Source of the DNA: Pedobacter sp. AJM
GTDB lineage: Bacteria; Bacteroidota; Bacteroidia; Sphingobacteriales; Sphingobacteriaceae
DNA length: 64,000 bases
Direction: 5' to 3'
Assembly: GCF_002197755.1 (NCBI RefSeq)
Contig: NZ_NHOT01000002.1
Span: 372,001 to 436,000, forward strand
The notes under the pieces: generated by a model
What the model was told of the DNA's origin: nothing
Databases searched by the model: none
The model's input: only the letters and a program-made list of their open reading frames with translations
Made by a program: the position numbers and the translations under genes
Part shown: piece after piece, positions 20,233 through 27,951 of the stretch
Layout of the letters: each line of letters opens with the position of its first letter
Numbering within the stretch: position 1 is the first letter of the stretch

Positions 20233-21660
20233 CTATTGTTTTTGCTTAATCCGGAATAGTTTAATGAAGAACTGCTTATAATAATTGACATCAAACAAGG
20301 CCGAATCAACCGTAGCTTTATAAGTTAAAAATGCTGCCAGCGGAGACAATACAATCACGGCAATCCACATGGCTACGATTGGATTGGTTGAACCTTCACG
20401 GGCTGATTTTTCAGCAACTGTGGTGATGATGTGGTACACCAGGAAAAACGAGATGGCAATCACCACCGGCAGGCCCATACCCCCTTTGCGGATAATGGCA
20501 CCCAGAGGCGCACCAATAAAAAACAATAGGATACAGGAAGCTGCCAGGGTAAATTTTCGCTGGTATTCTATCCGGGTAAAGATAAATTCGCCTACTAAAT
20601 CGGCATGTCGCGGTGCCGTGTTAGATAAATTCTGCATCATTCCGGCCACGATGTTCACGGCATTGTCAAGGCTTGCCTGTTTTGACCCGTTCGGAATATC
20701 TTTAATAATGTTATCGCTGATTTTTTTCGGCGTAACCTTTAAACTGGAGTATCCCTTGGTGGTGGTATATTGTTTCAGGTTACCAGAGGCCATTCTTACG
20801 GAGTATCGCCCCAAGGTATCCAGTACCCTGGTTAATGAATCGCCTTTTTTAGCTATCCCCCTTAAATTCAGCATCGGTGTACTGTTTCCGAAAGCATTAG
20901 GGTCTGTTCTGTTCATATCAAATGATTCGAGGCTAAACCTCGGCTCTGTTTCTTTAAAGCGGGTGCGGTTTAAAATCTGCCGTGGATTGTACGCCCCACT
21001 GGTACTGGCCTGCTCCTCATATTGTACGCCGTCTTTTAACTTAAGCAGCAGGTATTTACCATCAGAAGTTTTATTCATTTCACCTTCTTTGGCCATGATC
21101 ACTTTCGGAATCCCATTGTTGCCCCTGTGGTCGTATATGAGGATGCCGCTTAATTTTCCATTTTCATCTTTGGCATCTACCCGGATGGAGAAATTCGGAA
21201 TACTATTATTGAATACGCCGGGTTTGATCAGAAAAGATAGTTTTTTATTGCGGATGTCGTAAAGCAATGAACTGAATTTCAGGTTCGCCTTAGGTAGCAT
21301 GTAATTGGAAAAAAGAAAGGAACTGATGGTGAGCATGATGATCACCACGAACAAAGGTCTCATGGCTTTCTGCAATGAAATACCGGCAGATTTGATGGCT
21401 ACCAGTTCATAATTTTCACCCAGCGTACCAAATGTCATGATGGAAGAAAGCAAGACAGACAGCGGTAATGCCATGGCTACGTTAGCGGCCGAGGCATAAT
21501 ACATCAGCTCTAAAATGGTATACCACTCAAAGCCTTTGCCGATTAAATCATCAATCCACTTAAACAGGAAAAACATCAAAAGGATAAACATTACCACAAA
21601 AAAAGTGGCAAGGAATGGCTTGATGAATGCTTTAATAAGAAGAAGGTGTATTTTTTTCAC
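20233..21660 (-). CDS. LptF/LptG (YjgP/YjgQ) family permease
   Basis: A 475-residue inner-membrane protein starting on GTG. Three N-terminal helices (about 12-120) come first, then a long periplasmic beta domain (about 125-365), then three C-terminal helices: the LptF/G layout. These permeases extract lipopolysaccharide and pass it to the Lpt bridge, driven by LptB. ALPLSVLLSSIMTFGTLGENYELVAIKSAG is the conserved coupling-helix region and is easily recognised. Sequence alone does not say whether it is LptF or LptG. It follows the START-like gene after 29 bases and is probably in one unit with it. Confidence 0.9.
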   Translation of the reverse strand: MKKIHLLLIKAFIKPFLATFFVVMFILLMFFLFKWIDDLIGKGFEWYTILELMYYASAANVAMALPLSVLLSSIMTFGTLGENYELVAIKSAGISLQKAMRPLFVVIIMLTISSFLFSNYMLPKANLKFSSLLYDIRNKKLSFLIKPGVFNNSIPNFSIRVDAKDENGKLSGILIYDHRGNNGIPKVIMAKEGEMNKTSDGKYLLLKLKDGVQYEEQASTSGAYNPRQILNRTRFKETEPRFSLESFDMNRTDPNAFGNSTPMLNLRGIAKKGDSLTRVLDTLGRYSVRMASGNLKQYTTTKGYSSLKVTPKKISDNIIKDIPNGSKQASLDNAVNIVAGMMQNLSNTAPRHADLVGEFIFTRIEYQRKFTLAASCILLFFIGAPLGAIIRKGGMGLPVVIAISFFLVYHIITTVAEKSAREGSTNPIVAMWIAVIVLSPLAAFLTYKATVDSALFDVNYYKQFFIKLFRIKQKQ

Positions 21661-21664
21661 CCTA

Positions 21665-21672
21665 CAAAGGTA
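21665..21672 (-). promoter_or_regulatory. Possible -7 box just before the LptF/G-like start
   Basis: TACCTTTG on the minus strand ends only five bases before the GTG start. If used, it would give a leaderless or nearly leaderless message. No TTG is found at -33, so chance is a fair alternative. Confidence 0.3.
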
Positions 21673-21689
21673 AGCAATACGGTATTAAA

Positions 21690-22076
21690 CTAGGCACCTA
21701 AAACGCTAATCAAATAATCAATTTGATTATCCCAGATCAATTTTTTCTCTGCCAGTAAGTCATCGGTGGTAAAATCGGTAATGGCCAGTGCTACATCATT
21801 GGTGAGTTCGTCCTGCACAATTTCCATTTCAAAATAGCATTGTGGTTCGTCATCCAACCACTTAAACTTAACCAGTTTGTTTTCTTTGATCGAAACCAGT
21901 TTGGCTTTCAGTTGCTCATCATCCCAGGTAAAGGTATAAACCTGATCGCGAAAATTTACATCGTCGGCAAACCATTGTGATAAGCCATTTGGCTCACTGA
22001 TAAAGCTATACAAAATTCGTGGTGACGATTTAACCTCGTACTCAAGCGTAAATTTTTTCTTTTCTGCCATGTTCAT
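21690..22076 (-). CDS. START-like/SRPBCC (AHSA1-type) domain protein
   Basis: A 128-residue soluble protein of the Bet v1/START fold. An N-terminal strand (KKFTLEYEVKSSPRILYSF) is followed by the LSQWFADDVN segment seen in AHSA1-type domains, then curved sheet strands and a long C-terminal helix. Such small domains bind hydrophobic ligands, but none is known for this one. The first codon is ATG at 22074-22076; a second in-frame ATG six bases later is also possible. It is the first gene of the unit that continues with the LptF/G-like gene. Confidence 0.8.
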   Translation of the reverse strand: MNMAEKKKFTLEYEVKSSPRILYSFISEPNGLSQWFADDVNFRDQVYTFTWDDEQLKAKLVSIKENKLVKFKWLDDEPQCYFEMEIVQDELTNDVALAITDFTTDDLLAEKKLIWDNQIDYLISVLGA

Positions 22077-22142
22077 TCATTACCAGAATAAATCTGGATG
22101 TATTTTTTTTATTTTATTTTTCTAAAGAAAGGTAAATTATTC

Positions 22143-22150
22143 TATATTTG
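22143..22150 (+). promoter_or_regulatory. Candidate -7 box for tRNA-Met
   Basis: TATATTTG fits TAnnTTTG and lies 57 bases before the tRNA. No TTG is seen at the expected upstream spacing. Confidence 0.5.
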
Positions 22151-22206
22151 CAACTCCAAAAAATAACCAGCTAAATATTTGATATTATACACAAATATTT
22201 ATACCC

Positions 22207-22280
22207 GGCGGGGTAGCTCAGATGGTTAGAGCGCAGGATTCATAACCCTGAGGTCGGCAGTTCGATCCTGCTCCCCGCTA
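22207..22280 (+). tRNA. tRNA-Met (CAT), elongator type
   Basis: A 74-base cloverleaf without an encoded CCA. It has acceptor GGCGGGG/CCCCGCT, D stem GCTC/GAGC, anticodon loop TTCATAA and T arm GGCAG-TTCGATC-CTGCT. The 1-72 pair is G-U, not the unpaired C-A of initiator tRNA, so it is elongator Met. A CAT tRNA that is modified to read Ile (AUA) cannot be fully excluded. The anticodon stem CAGGA/CCCTG has an A-C mismatch next to the loop. Confidence 0.95.
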
Positions 22281-22294
22281 CTAAGTGGCAATAT

Positions 22295-22327
22295 GAGGCA
22301 TCTAAAAAGTATGCCTCTTATTTTTTA
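22295..22327 (+). terminator. Terminator of tRNA-Met
   Basis: GAGGCAT and ATGCCTC (22295-22317) pair around a nine-base loop and are followed by TTATTTTTT. It ends the tRNA transcript and marks the left edge of the accessory region. Confidence 0.88.
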
Positions 22328-22941
22328 AACATTAAGAACTTGAAAATAAGTCACTTACAATAGATTAAATTGAATTTTTCGGTTCGAACTTTTTAGAATT
22401 TTCCCTAAAATTAAGATATACCGCAACTATTTATAAAACACCAATTGTCTAGACATCAGTGTTGAACTCCATAAACTGCTATCTAATTAGCCAAATAAGC
22501 ATGTGGATTAGTTTCAATTGCGAACATCGATCAGCTTGAATATTATTCAATTATAGGATAAACGGGGGGAAATCCGTTTGGTCTAAATTTTTTTACAATT
22601 ATGCGCAAATGCCATGTAGCTTGCATTTAATTTAGAAGGTACATACCCTCGGTTTAACAACGTGATTGATTTAACACCGCCATTGAAATGAAATTTGTAT
22701 TTTTTGTTTTTTGAAATAATTTGATGAAGCGGGAATTGAAAGTTCATGCATTATTTAATGCATTCCTCAACTCGCATCTAGCCTTCATTTTCATAGAATT
22801 CGAATTATCAAGTACTCATCATCAAAAACTGAAATTCTTATTTGAATAATGGAATGAGTTTATGAGAATCATATCCTAAAAAACCCATTTTTTTAAGGCT
22901 AGAGAAAGGACATACCAAGAACAACCTCAAACCTTGGTAAA
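22328..22941. other. AT-rich stretch without a gene
   Basis: No coding frame of convincing composition is seen on either strand. The only structure noticed is an inverted repeat at 22746-22763, ATGCATTA and TAATGCAT with two bases between. No copy of the tRNA-Met 3' end was found here. Confidence 0.4.
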
Positions 22942-22967
22942 TATCAAATAATGAGGGAATAATGAAA
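22942..22967. repeat. Recurrent 26-base motif, copy 1
   Basis: Reads TATCA, 16 bases, TGAAA, with a core TGAGGGAATAA shared with the copy at 37362. It lies about 95 bases beyond the stop of the copper-binding protein gene. The right arm differs by one base from the TGATA of the other copies. Confidence 0.45.
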
Positions 22968-23000
22968 ATAAAATGAATGGAATAAATTTGCCTATTTATA

Positions 23001-23030
23001 AAAATGAAAGGGCAACTAGAATGCTGCCCT
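23001..23030 (-). terminator. Terminator of the cysteine-rich protein gene
   Basis: On the minus strand AGGGCA and TGCCCT (23009-23030) pair around a ten-base loop and are followed by a T-rich tract. It lies 31 bases beyond the stop codon. Confidence 0.8.
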
Positions 23031-23061
23031 TAATCAATTAATGCTCACGGTGATTGGCATC

Positions 23062-23400
23062 TTAAGCAGCTACTCCTGTCATTCTTCTGCATTCTTCCGC
23101 ACAAGCCTTACAAGCATCTGCACATTCCTGACAATGCTGGGTATGATGATTACTACACTCATCTCCGCATTGCTGGCAAATATCTGCGCAAATACGGCAA
23201 ATGTCTTGAGCAAAAGAGCTACCCATACTCATCAATTGAGCGGCAGAGTAGCAGATGGCTGCACATTGCATATCAAGCTCAATACACCGCGCCATCATTT
23301 TCACGTCTTCTTCCTGAGTGCATGAACTTGCACAATGATTGCAAATTGAAGCACACTTTAAGCATGCATCAATACAGTTTTTCCATTCATGGTATCCCAT
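23062..23400 (-). CDS. Four-helix-bundle copper-binding protein (DUF326, Csp-like)
   Basis: A 112-residue cysteine-rich protein with repeated CxxxC and CxxC spacings along predicted helices (CIDACLKCASICNHCASSC, then CRICADICQQCGDEC and CQECADACKACAEEC). Copper storage proteins of the Csp family fill a four-helix bundle with such inward-facing cysteines and bind many Cu(I) ions. No signal peptide is present, so a cytosolic Csp3-like form is likely. It points away from the fluoride operon. The divergent space between them carries a copy of the 26-base motif. Function is inferred from the cysteine pattern. Confidence 0.88.
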   Translation of the reverse strand: MGYHEWKNCIDACLKCASICNHCASSCTQEEDVKMMARCIELDMQCAAICYSAAQLMSMGSSFAQDICRICADICQQCGDECSNHHTQHCQECADACKACAEECRRMTGVAA

Positions 23401-23545
23401 AACTTTAATTTTTTAGGGTTATAAAAAAAATTCCTATATAGATAACATGGTTATTTCCAGGCGGTTTCATTTTGTTTAAGAAAAGCTTTAATCCCGTGAT
23501 ATGATGCTTGTTTAAACGGTAGAAGAATAAGAAACTGGTTCTCGT

Positions 23546-23570
23546 ATTCAAATAAGGAGGAATAGTGATA
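23546..23570. repeat. Recurrent 26-base motif, copy 2 (one base shorter)
   Basis: Reads ATTCA, 15 bases including AGGAGGAATAG, then TGATA. It is in the divergent region between the copper-binding protein gene and the fluoride operon promoter, so it could control either side. Confidence 0.45.
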
Positions 23571-23600
23571 AATTAAATTCTCAACACCTACTTTAAGATT

Positions 23601-23630
23601 TTGCACATCATTTTATTAGTATTATATTTG
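23601..23630 (+). promoter_or_regulatory. Promoter of the fluoride operon
   Basis: TTG at 23601-23603 and TATATTTG at 23623-23630 are separated by 19 bases, a good Bacteroidetes -33/-7 pair. Transcription would start near 23636, right at the first base of the riboswitch. Confidence 0.85.
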
Positions 23631-23634
23631 CAAT

Positions 23635-23690
23635 ACGGAAATGGTGTCCTTCCGATTCAACCGCTTTTTTCAAAAGCTGATGGCGCCTAC
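23635..23690 (+). promoter_or_regulatory. Fluoride riboswitch (crcB motif) aptamer
   Basis: The 56-base RNA has the conserved blocks of the fluoride aptamer in order: GG followed by ATGG (23637-23644), a CC pair closing the first stem, AACCGC (23659-23664), and the 3' block GCTGATGGCGCCTAC (23676-23690). The tract between AACCGC and GCTGATGG forms the second stem-loop. The aptamer encapsulates fluoride with magnesium ions. The transcript start predicted from the promoter coincides with its 5' end, and the genes that follow (phosphatase, enolase, CLC antiporter) are the classes known to sit behind this riboswitch. Confidence 0.93.
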
Positions 23691-23741
23691 AATAGAAATT
23701 CCAGCAGGTAATAAAATCTGCCGGTCAAAGTATTGTAGGTG
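23686..23741 (+). promoter_or_regulatory. Expression platform covering the first start codon
   Basis: CCTACAATA (23686-23694), the 3' end of the aptamer, is a perfect nine-base complement of TATTGTAGG (23731-23739), whose last base begins the GTG start. Two more pairs (one G-U) extend it. Between the arms is a second hairpin (23701-23724). Fluoride-bound aptamer and start-codon helix compete for CCTAC, so translation should be off without fluoride and on with it. Confidence 0.7.
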
Positions 23742-24293
23742 AAAAAATTAAAAATAAATTCTCAACTCTTATTGCTGGCAGCTATCTTAATTGCGCTTGT
23801 CTTACTTTGTCTGTCTGCCAAAGTGAGATCAGTGTTAGCAATGGTCCTGCCGGTTGAAACTGAATGGTTCTTGTGGATAAATCAGCACCATAATGCATTC
23901 TGGGATACGATCATGTACTGGGCCAGTGATAAGCGTTTTTGGCTTCCTTTTTATGCCTTCATTATTTATTGCCTCTTCCAGAATTTCTGCAAAAAAATTT
24001 GGCAGGTTCTTATTACCATTGCGCTACTAGTTGCTAGTGCAGATCAGATTGCTTCAGGACTGATTAAAAACACCGTTAAGCGTCTACGCCCTTCCCATGA
24101 ACCGAATCTAACTACGATCATTCATTTAAGTAAAGCAGGTGCGGGTGGGATGTATGGATGGCCATCCGCTCTTTCATCACCTATCTTCAAAAGCATTCTT
24201 TCCGCTGGTTCGGCATTTACCGGATCATTGCCGGAGCAACGGTTCTTGTACTCATTTACTTTGGAATTATTCAATAACGGAAAATTAACATAA
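23739..24293 (+). pseudogene. Truncated PAP2-family phosphatase, first gene of the fluoride operon
   Basis: An open frame of 184 codons from GTG. The first 140 residues are a normal PAP2 membrane phosphatase: several helices, then motif 1, K-x6-RP, in KNTVKRLRPSHEP, then [14 protein letters not shown]. The chain should continue into the second motif (a serine-histidine segment) and the final helices, but it changes instead to unrelated residues. In another frame those same bases encode the end of UppP. Motifs 2 and 3 are missing, so the enzyme is almost certainly inactive. PAP2 and UppP both handle undecaprenyl or lipid phosphates, a fluoride-sensitive type of reaction. Confidence 0.8.
24158..24277 (+). 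pseudogene. uppP: 3' remnant of an undecaprenyl-diphosphatase gene
   Basis: Thirty-nine codons in a different frame from the PAP2 part. The peptide includes [20 protein letters not shown] and ends in a hydrophobic helix and a stop at 24275. This is the last helix region of UppP/BacA, where HSF-x2-F-x-IYRII is well conserved. The rest of uppP is absent, so a deletion joined the front of PAP2 to the tail of uppP. Confidence 0.72.
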
Positions 24294-24297
24294 AACT

Positions 24298-24711
24298 ATG
24301 TGGTGGATCTACGCGCTATTATCAGCTTTCTTTGCTTCCCTTACGGCCATCTTTGCAAAAGTCGGCGTAACCAATGTCAATTCTGATTTGGCTACTGCCA
24401 TACGAACGGTGGTAATACTGATTGTAGCCTGGGGGATCGTAATGGCCAGAGGCGAACTTAAAGGAATTACGGAACTGTCAAAGCATAACCTGCTATTTCT
24501 TTTTTTATCTGGCCTTGCCACCGGCTTGTCCTGGATATTCTACTACAAGGCTTTGCAGATCGGGAAAGTGTCCCAGGTCGCCCCTGTTGATAAGTTGAGT
24601 GTTGCCCTAACTATTATACTTGCAATGGTGTTCCTGAAAGAAGCTCTTACCCTGAAAGTATTCTTTGGTGCCCTGCTGATCATTGGGGGAACACTGGTTT
24701 TGATCTTTTGA
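24298..24711 (+). CDS. EamA/DMT-family small transporter
   Basis: A 137-residue membrane protein with four or five helices, equal to one EamA domain rather than the usual two. WIFYYKALQIGKVSQVAPVD is the characteristic loop-helix between the third and fourth helices, and the C-terminus ends with a glycine-rich helix. One-domain members act as dimers. It starts five bases after the PAP2 frame ends and lies 58 bases before enolase, inside the riboswitch operon. The substrate is unknown; a part in fluoride or cation balance is only suggested by position. Confidence 0.85.
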   Translation: MWWIYALLSAFFASLTAIFAKVGVTNVNSDLATAIRTVVILIVAWGIVMARGELKGITELSKHNLLFLFLSGLATGLSWIFYYKALQIGKVSQVAPVDKLSVALTIILAMVFLKEALTLKVFFGALLIIGGTLVLIF

Positions 24712-24769
24712 GAAACTCAATTATTTGTAAGCAACCGAAATACTAAAAATCAATATAAAACAAAAAACT

Positions 24770-26050
24770 ATGAAATTAACTAAAATTCATGCCCGTGAAA
24801 TTTTGGATTCCAGGGGCAATCCGACAGTAGAAGTAGAAGTCACTCTTAACGGAACAACAGCAAGGGGTATTTCTCCATCCGGGGCAAGTACGGGTGAAAA
24901 AGAAGCCGTAGAGCTTAGAGATGGTGATCCAGAGCGCTATAATGGTAAAGGCGTGGAAAAAGCAGTAAAAGGGATTAACGTCGAAGTCGGCAAATCAGTC
25001 ACCGGCTTATCCTTTGAGGGTCAGCAGGCCTTCGATGATCATATAATTGGTCTGGATGGAACCGAGAATAAATCAAGGCTCGGCGCAAATGCGATGCTTG
25101 CGGCCTCAATCGCCTTCGCCCGGGCTTCGGCCGTTGCAAAAGGGATTCCCTTGTATAGGCAGCTAGTGGAAAGGGAAGGTTACGTAATGCCCGTACCGTG
25201 CATGAATGTCATTAATGGGGGAAGGCATTCTGATAACAACATCGATTTTCAGGAATTTATGATTGCCCCTCATAACGCCCCCTCGTTTAAGGAAAGTATC
25301 CGTATGGGCGAAGCTGTTTTTCATTCCCTGAGAAGTCTGCTAAAAGCGAAAGGCTATTATACCGGAGTTGGTGACGAAGGTGGGTTTGCGCCAAATCTGA
25401 GTTCTAATGAGGAAGCCGTCCAAATCATCATGGAAGCGATACATATTGCCGGTTTTGCTCCAGGCAAGGATATTTCCCTTTGTCTTGACCCAGCGACCAG
25501 CGAAATGTGGAATAATGGAAAATATGAATTTTATAAAAGTTCTAAAGAACGGATCACAACAGATGAAATGATTGGCTTTTGGGAAGGATGGTTAAAAGAG
25601 TACCCAATTATCCTGTTGGAAGACGGGTTGGGCGAAAACGATTGGGAGGGATGGAAAAAGCTGACCAGCCTTTTGGGAGACAAAGTGGAATTGGTTGGAG
25701 ATGATATATTCTGCACCAACCCGAGTATTATCCAGCAGGGAATCGACCAGGGCATTGCAAACAGCGTACTGATTAAATTGAACCAGATCGGTACAGTTTC
25801 CGAAACGCTAAAGGCCGTAGAACTAGCCCAAAAAAACGGTTACAATTGCTTTATTTCTCACCGCAGTGGTGAAACTGAAGACACGACAATTGCGGATCTG
25901 GTTGTCGCTACCGGTGCGGGGCACATCAAAACAGGAAGTGGCTGCCGCTCTGAAAGGGTATCTAAATTTAACCAGTTGCTTCGGATAGAAGAAGAACTTG
26001 GTGATAGGGCATCATTTGCAGGAATCAATACTTTTTATAAAAAATTATAA
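24770..26050 (+). CDS. eno: Enolase, in the fluoride operon
   Basis: A 426-residue enolase (2-phosphoglycerate to phosphoenolpyruvate). The magnesium ligands and catalytic residues are all present: DPATSEM, LLEDGLGENDW, LVGDDIF, the lysine of LIKLNQIGTVSET, and SHRSGETEDT. Fluoride with phosphate is a classic tight inhibitor of enolase, and extra enolase genes behind fluoride riboswitches are known. Small differences from housekeeping enolases are visible (GGRHSDNN in loop 1, TGSGCRSERV near the end). The position suggests an extra, fluoride-induced copy, but the window does not show whether another eno exists. Confidence 0.95.
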   Translation: MKLTKIHAREILDSRGNPTVEVEVTLNGTTARGISPSGASTGEKEAVELRDGDPERYNGKGVEKAVKGINVEVGKSVTGLSFEGQQAFDDHIIGLDGTENKSRLGANAMLAASIAFARASAVAKGIPLYRQLVEREGYVMPVPCMNVINGGRHSDNNIDFQEFMIAPHNAPSFKESIRMGEAVFHSLRSLLKAKGYYTGVGDEGGFAPNLSSNEEAVQIIMEAIHIAGFAPGKDISLCLDPATSEMWNNGKYEFYKSSKERITTDEMIGFWEGWLKEYPIILLEDGLGENDWEGWKKLTSLLGDKVELVGDDIFCTNPSIIQQGIDQGIANSVLIKLNQIGTVSETLKAVELAQKNGYNCFISHRSGETEDTTIADLVVATGAGHIKTGSGCRSERVSKFNQLLRIEEELGDRASFAGINTFYKKL

Positions 26051-26068
26051 ATCAGCCGCTAACCTACA

Positions 26069-27361
26069 ATGAAACATAATAAATTTTTATTTGAACACCT
26101 TTCGGTTTTTAAATATGCGGTTCGATGGACGCTGCTTATACTTCCTGTTGCCATTGCAATAGGAAGTATGGTTGCCTTGTTCCTTTGGCTGCTAGGCTGG
26201 GCCATTCACTTTCGCTTTCAGCATACCTGTCTCATTTTTCTGCTACCTTTAGCAGGTATTGTGATCCACCTGATTTATCAGTCAGTTGGTAGGTCCTCAG
26301 AAAAAGGAAATAACCTGATCATGGATGAAATCCATAGGCCGGGTGGTGGAGTGCCCAGGCAGATGGCGCCAGTAATCTTAATAACTACAGTGATTACCCA
26401 TTTGTTTGGCGGATCGGCTGGAAGAGAGGGAACCGCGGTACAAATCGGAGGAAGCATCGCAGGAATGTTTAGCCGCTGGTTTAAGCTAAATGAGGTAGAC
26501 ACCAAGATGCTCCTTACCGCGGGAATTGCAGCCGGGTTTGGGGCGGTGTTCGGAACACCGCTCACCGGTGCCATATTTGCAATGGAAGTTCTGGCCATTG
26601 GAAGAATAGAGTACAAGGCTTTACTTCCCGCATTAATTGCCAGCGTGCTTGGTGATCTTACTGTCTCTGCCTGGGGCATCCATCATACCGCTTATCACAT
26701 CGATCTCATAGAGAAAAGTGCCTACTTTCTATCTGAATACCTGCCGGTAAACCTACTCCTGCTTAGTAAGGTTATTCTAGCATCCACATTGTTTGGTCTG
26801 GCCAGCTACCTGTTTGCTGTAATGGTGCATGAGATCAAGGCCTTTTTTTCTAAAGTATGTAAGATCCAGTGGCTTATTCCTGTTATCGGTGGTCTGATTA
26901 TTATAGGCTTGACTTACGCCATCGGGAAACCGGATTACTTAAGTTTGGGCGTGGATAGCGAATACCAAGGAGCCGTTACAATTCCCTCTGCTTTTCAGCC
27001 TGGTGGAGCAGATACTTGGAGCTGGTTATGGAAGACCATTTACACAACTTTAACATTAGGAACTGGATTTAAAGGTGGTGAGGTAACGCCTTTGTTTTAT
27101 ATTGGCGCAACATTAGGCAATGCACTTTCGACCTTATTAAATGCTCCAGTTAGTTTGTTTGCTGCCCTTGGATTTATTGCTGTTTTTGCTGGTGCAACGA
27201 ATACACCCCTTGCCTGTACGATTATGGGTATAGAACTTTTTGGTAGTGAATACACCATGTTTTTTGCGGTAGCCTGTTTTACAGCCTATTTTTTCAGTGG
27301 CCATTCAGGTATATATTCTTCACAGCGTATTGCGGTACCCAAAATATTTACGGGAACATAA
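26069..27361 (+). CDS. CLC-type antiporter with fluoride-class (CLC-F/EriC-F) motifs
   Basis: A 430-residue CLC membrane protein that starts 18 bases after enolase. Chloride CLCs have GSGIP after the second helix, where the serine coordinates chloride; here residues 80-84 read GNNLI. The gating segment is GREGT (118-122) with the proton glutamate at 120, rather than GREGP. Both changes are seen in fluoride/proton antiporters found behind crcB riboswitches. The GTGFKGGEVTPLFYIGATLG segment (helix N) is intact. It should export fluoride in exchange for protons. Selectivity is inferred from the motifs and the operon. Confidence 0.9.
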   Translation: MKHNKFLFEHLSVFKYAVRWTLLILPVAIAIGSMVALFLWLLGWAIHFRFQHTCLIFLLPLAGIVIHLIYQSVGRSSEKGNNLIMDEIHRPGGGVPRQMAPVILITTVITHLFGGSAGREGTAVQIGGSIAGMFSRWFKLNEVDTKMLLTAGIAAGFGAVFGTPLTGAIFAMEVLAIGRIEYKALLPALIASVLGDLTVSAWGIHHTAYHIDLIEKSAYFLSEYLPVNLLLLSKVILASTLFGLASYLFAVMVHEIKAFFSKVCKIQWLIPVIGGLIIIGLTYAIGKPDYLSLGVDSEYQGAVTIPSAFQPGGADTWSWLWKTIYTTLTLGTGFKGGEVTPLFYIGATLGNALSTLLNAPVSLFAALGFIAVFAGATNTPLACTIMGIELFGSEYTMFFAVACFTAYFFSGHSGIYSSQRIAVPKIFTGT

Positions 27362-27521
27362 AATATTGACTTATCCTGTTCCTGTGGATTATCATAAAGA
27401 GGTGAAATTTTTATAAGATCCTTGACCAATGCAATCAGCAATTTATATCAAAAAACAACGCTATATCGACCGCTTTCCTTCCTCTCTTTTCTAAAGCATC
27501 AAGTACAGATGATTTAACTGC

Positions 27522-27911
27522 CTATGTTGTTTTAATAAGGTAGAGCAGTAAAAGTATACTGGCGATGAAAACTAAAGCGGTTAAAACTTTAACAAAAAGT
27601 GTTGAATGGTAATACACCCCCTGATTCAGTTGTTCTTTCGTTGAATTATATCTTAAGTAAGAACAAATGATAGTAATTGCTCCCAGGGCAACTAGAAAAA
27701 TCCCGATAATGCGGGAATCTCCGGTTTGGTGCAGGGGCACTTTACTCCCCAGTGCGGCACTGATCTGCTTGATAAATAGCGAGAATTTCATCACCACGAA
27801 GCCAAATCCCATGATACCAATACTGGTTCTGATCCAGGCCAAAAATGTTCTTTCATTAGCCAAATGGTCTCCTGCATGCTGTTTGGTGTTTTCCTGATCT
27901 TGAATTTTCAT
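27522..27911 (-). CDS. YidH family (DUF202) membrane protein
   Basis: A 129-residue protein with three helices. The start MKIQDQENTKQHAGDHLANE leads into the conserved RTFLAWIRTSIGIMGFGFVV of DUF202. A longer frame to 27950 would add 13 residues without the expected character, so ATG 27911 is used. Function is not established. It is convergent with the CLC gene and sits beyond the fluoride operon on the opposite strand, so it is not under the riboswitch. Confidence 0.85.
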   Translation of the reverse strand: MKIQDQENTKQHAGDHLANERTFLAWIRTSIGIMGFGFVVMKFSLFIKQISAALGSKVPLHQTGDSRIIGIFLVALGAITIICSYLRYNSTKEQLNQGVYYHSTLFVKVLTALVFIASILLLLYLIKTT

Positions 27912-27951
27912 CTTGTTCTGTATCGGTATATTACAGCAATATATTTGCATG

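Noticed and set aside
27441..27475. TATCAAAAAAC near 27446 as a sixth copy of the 26-base motif.
   Set aside because: Only the left half matches; the TGATA arm and the GGAATA core are missing.
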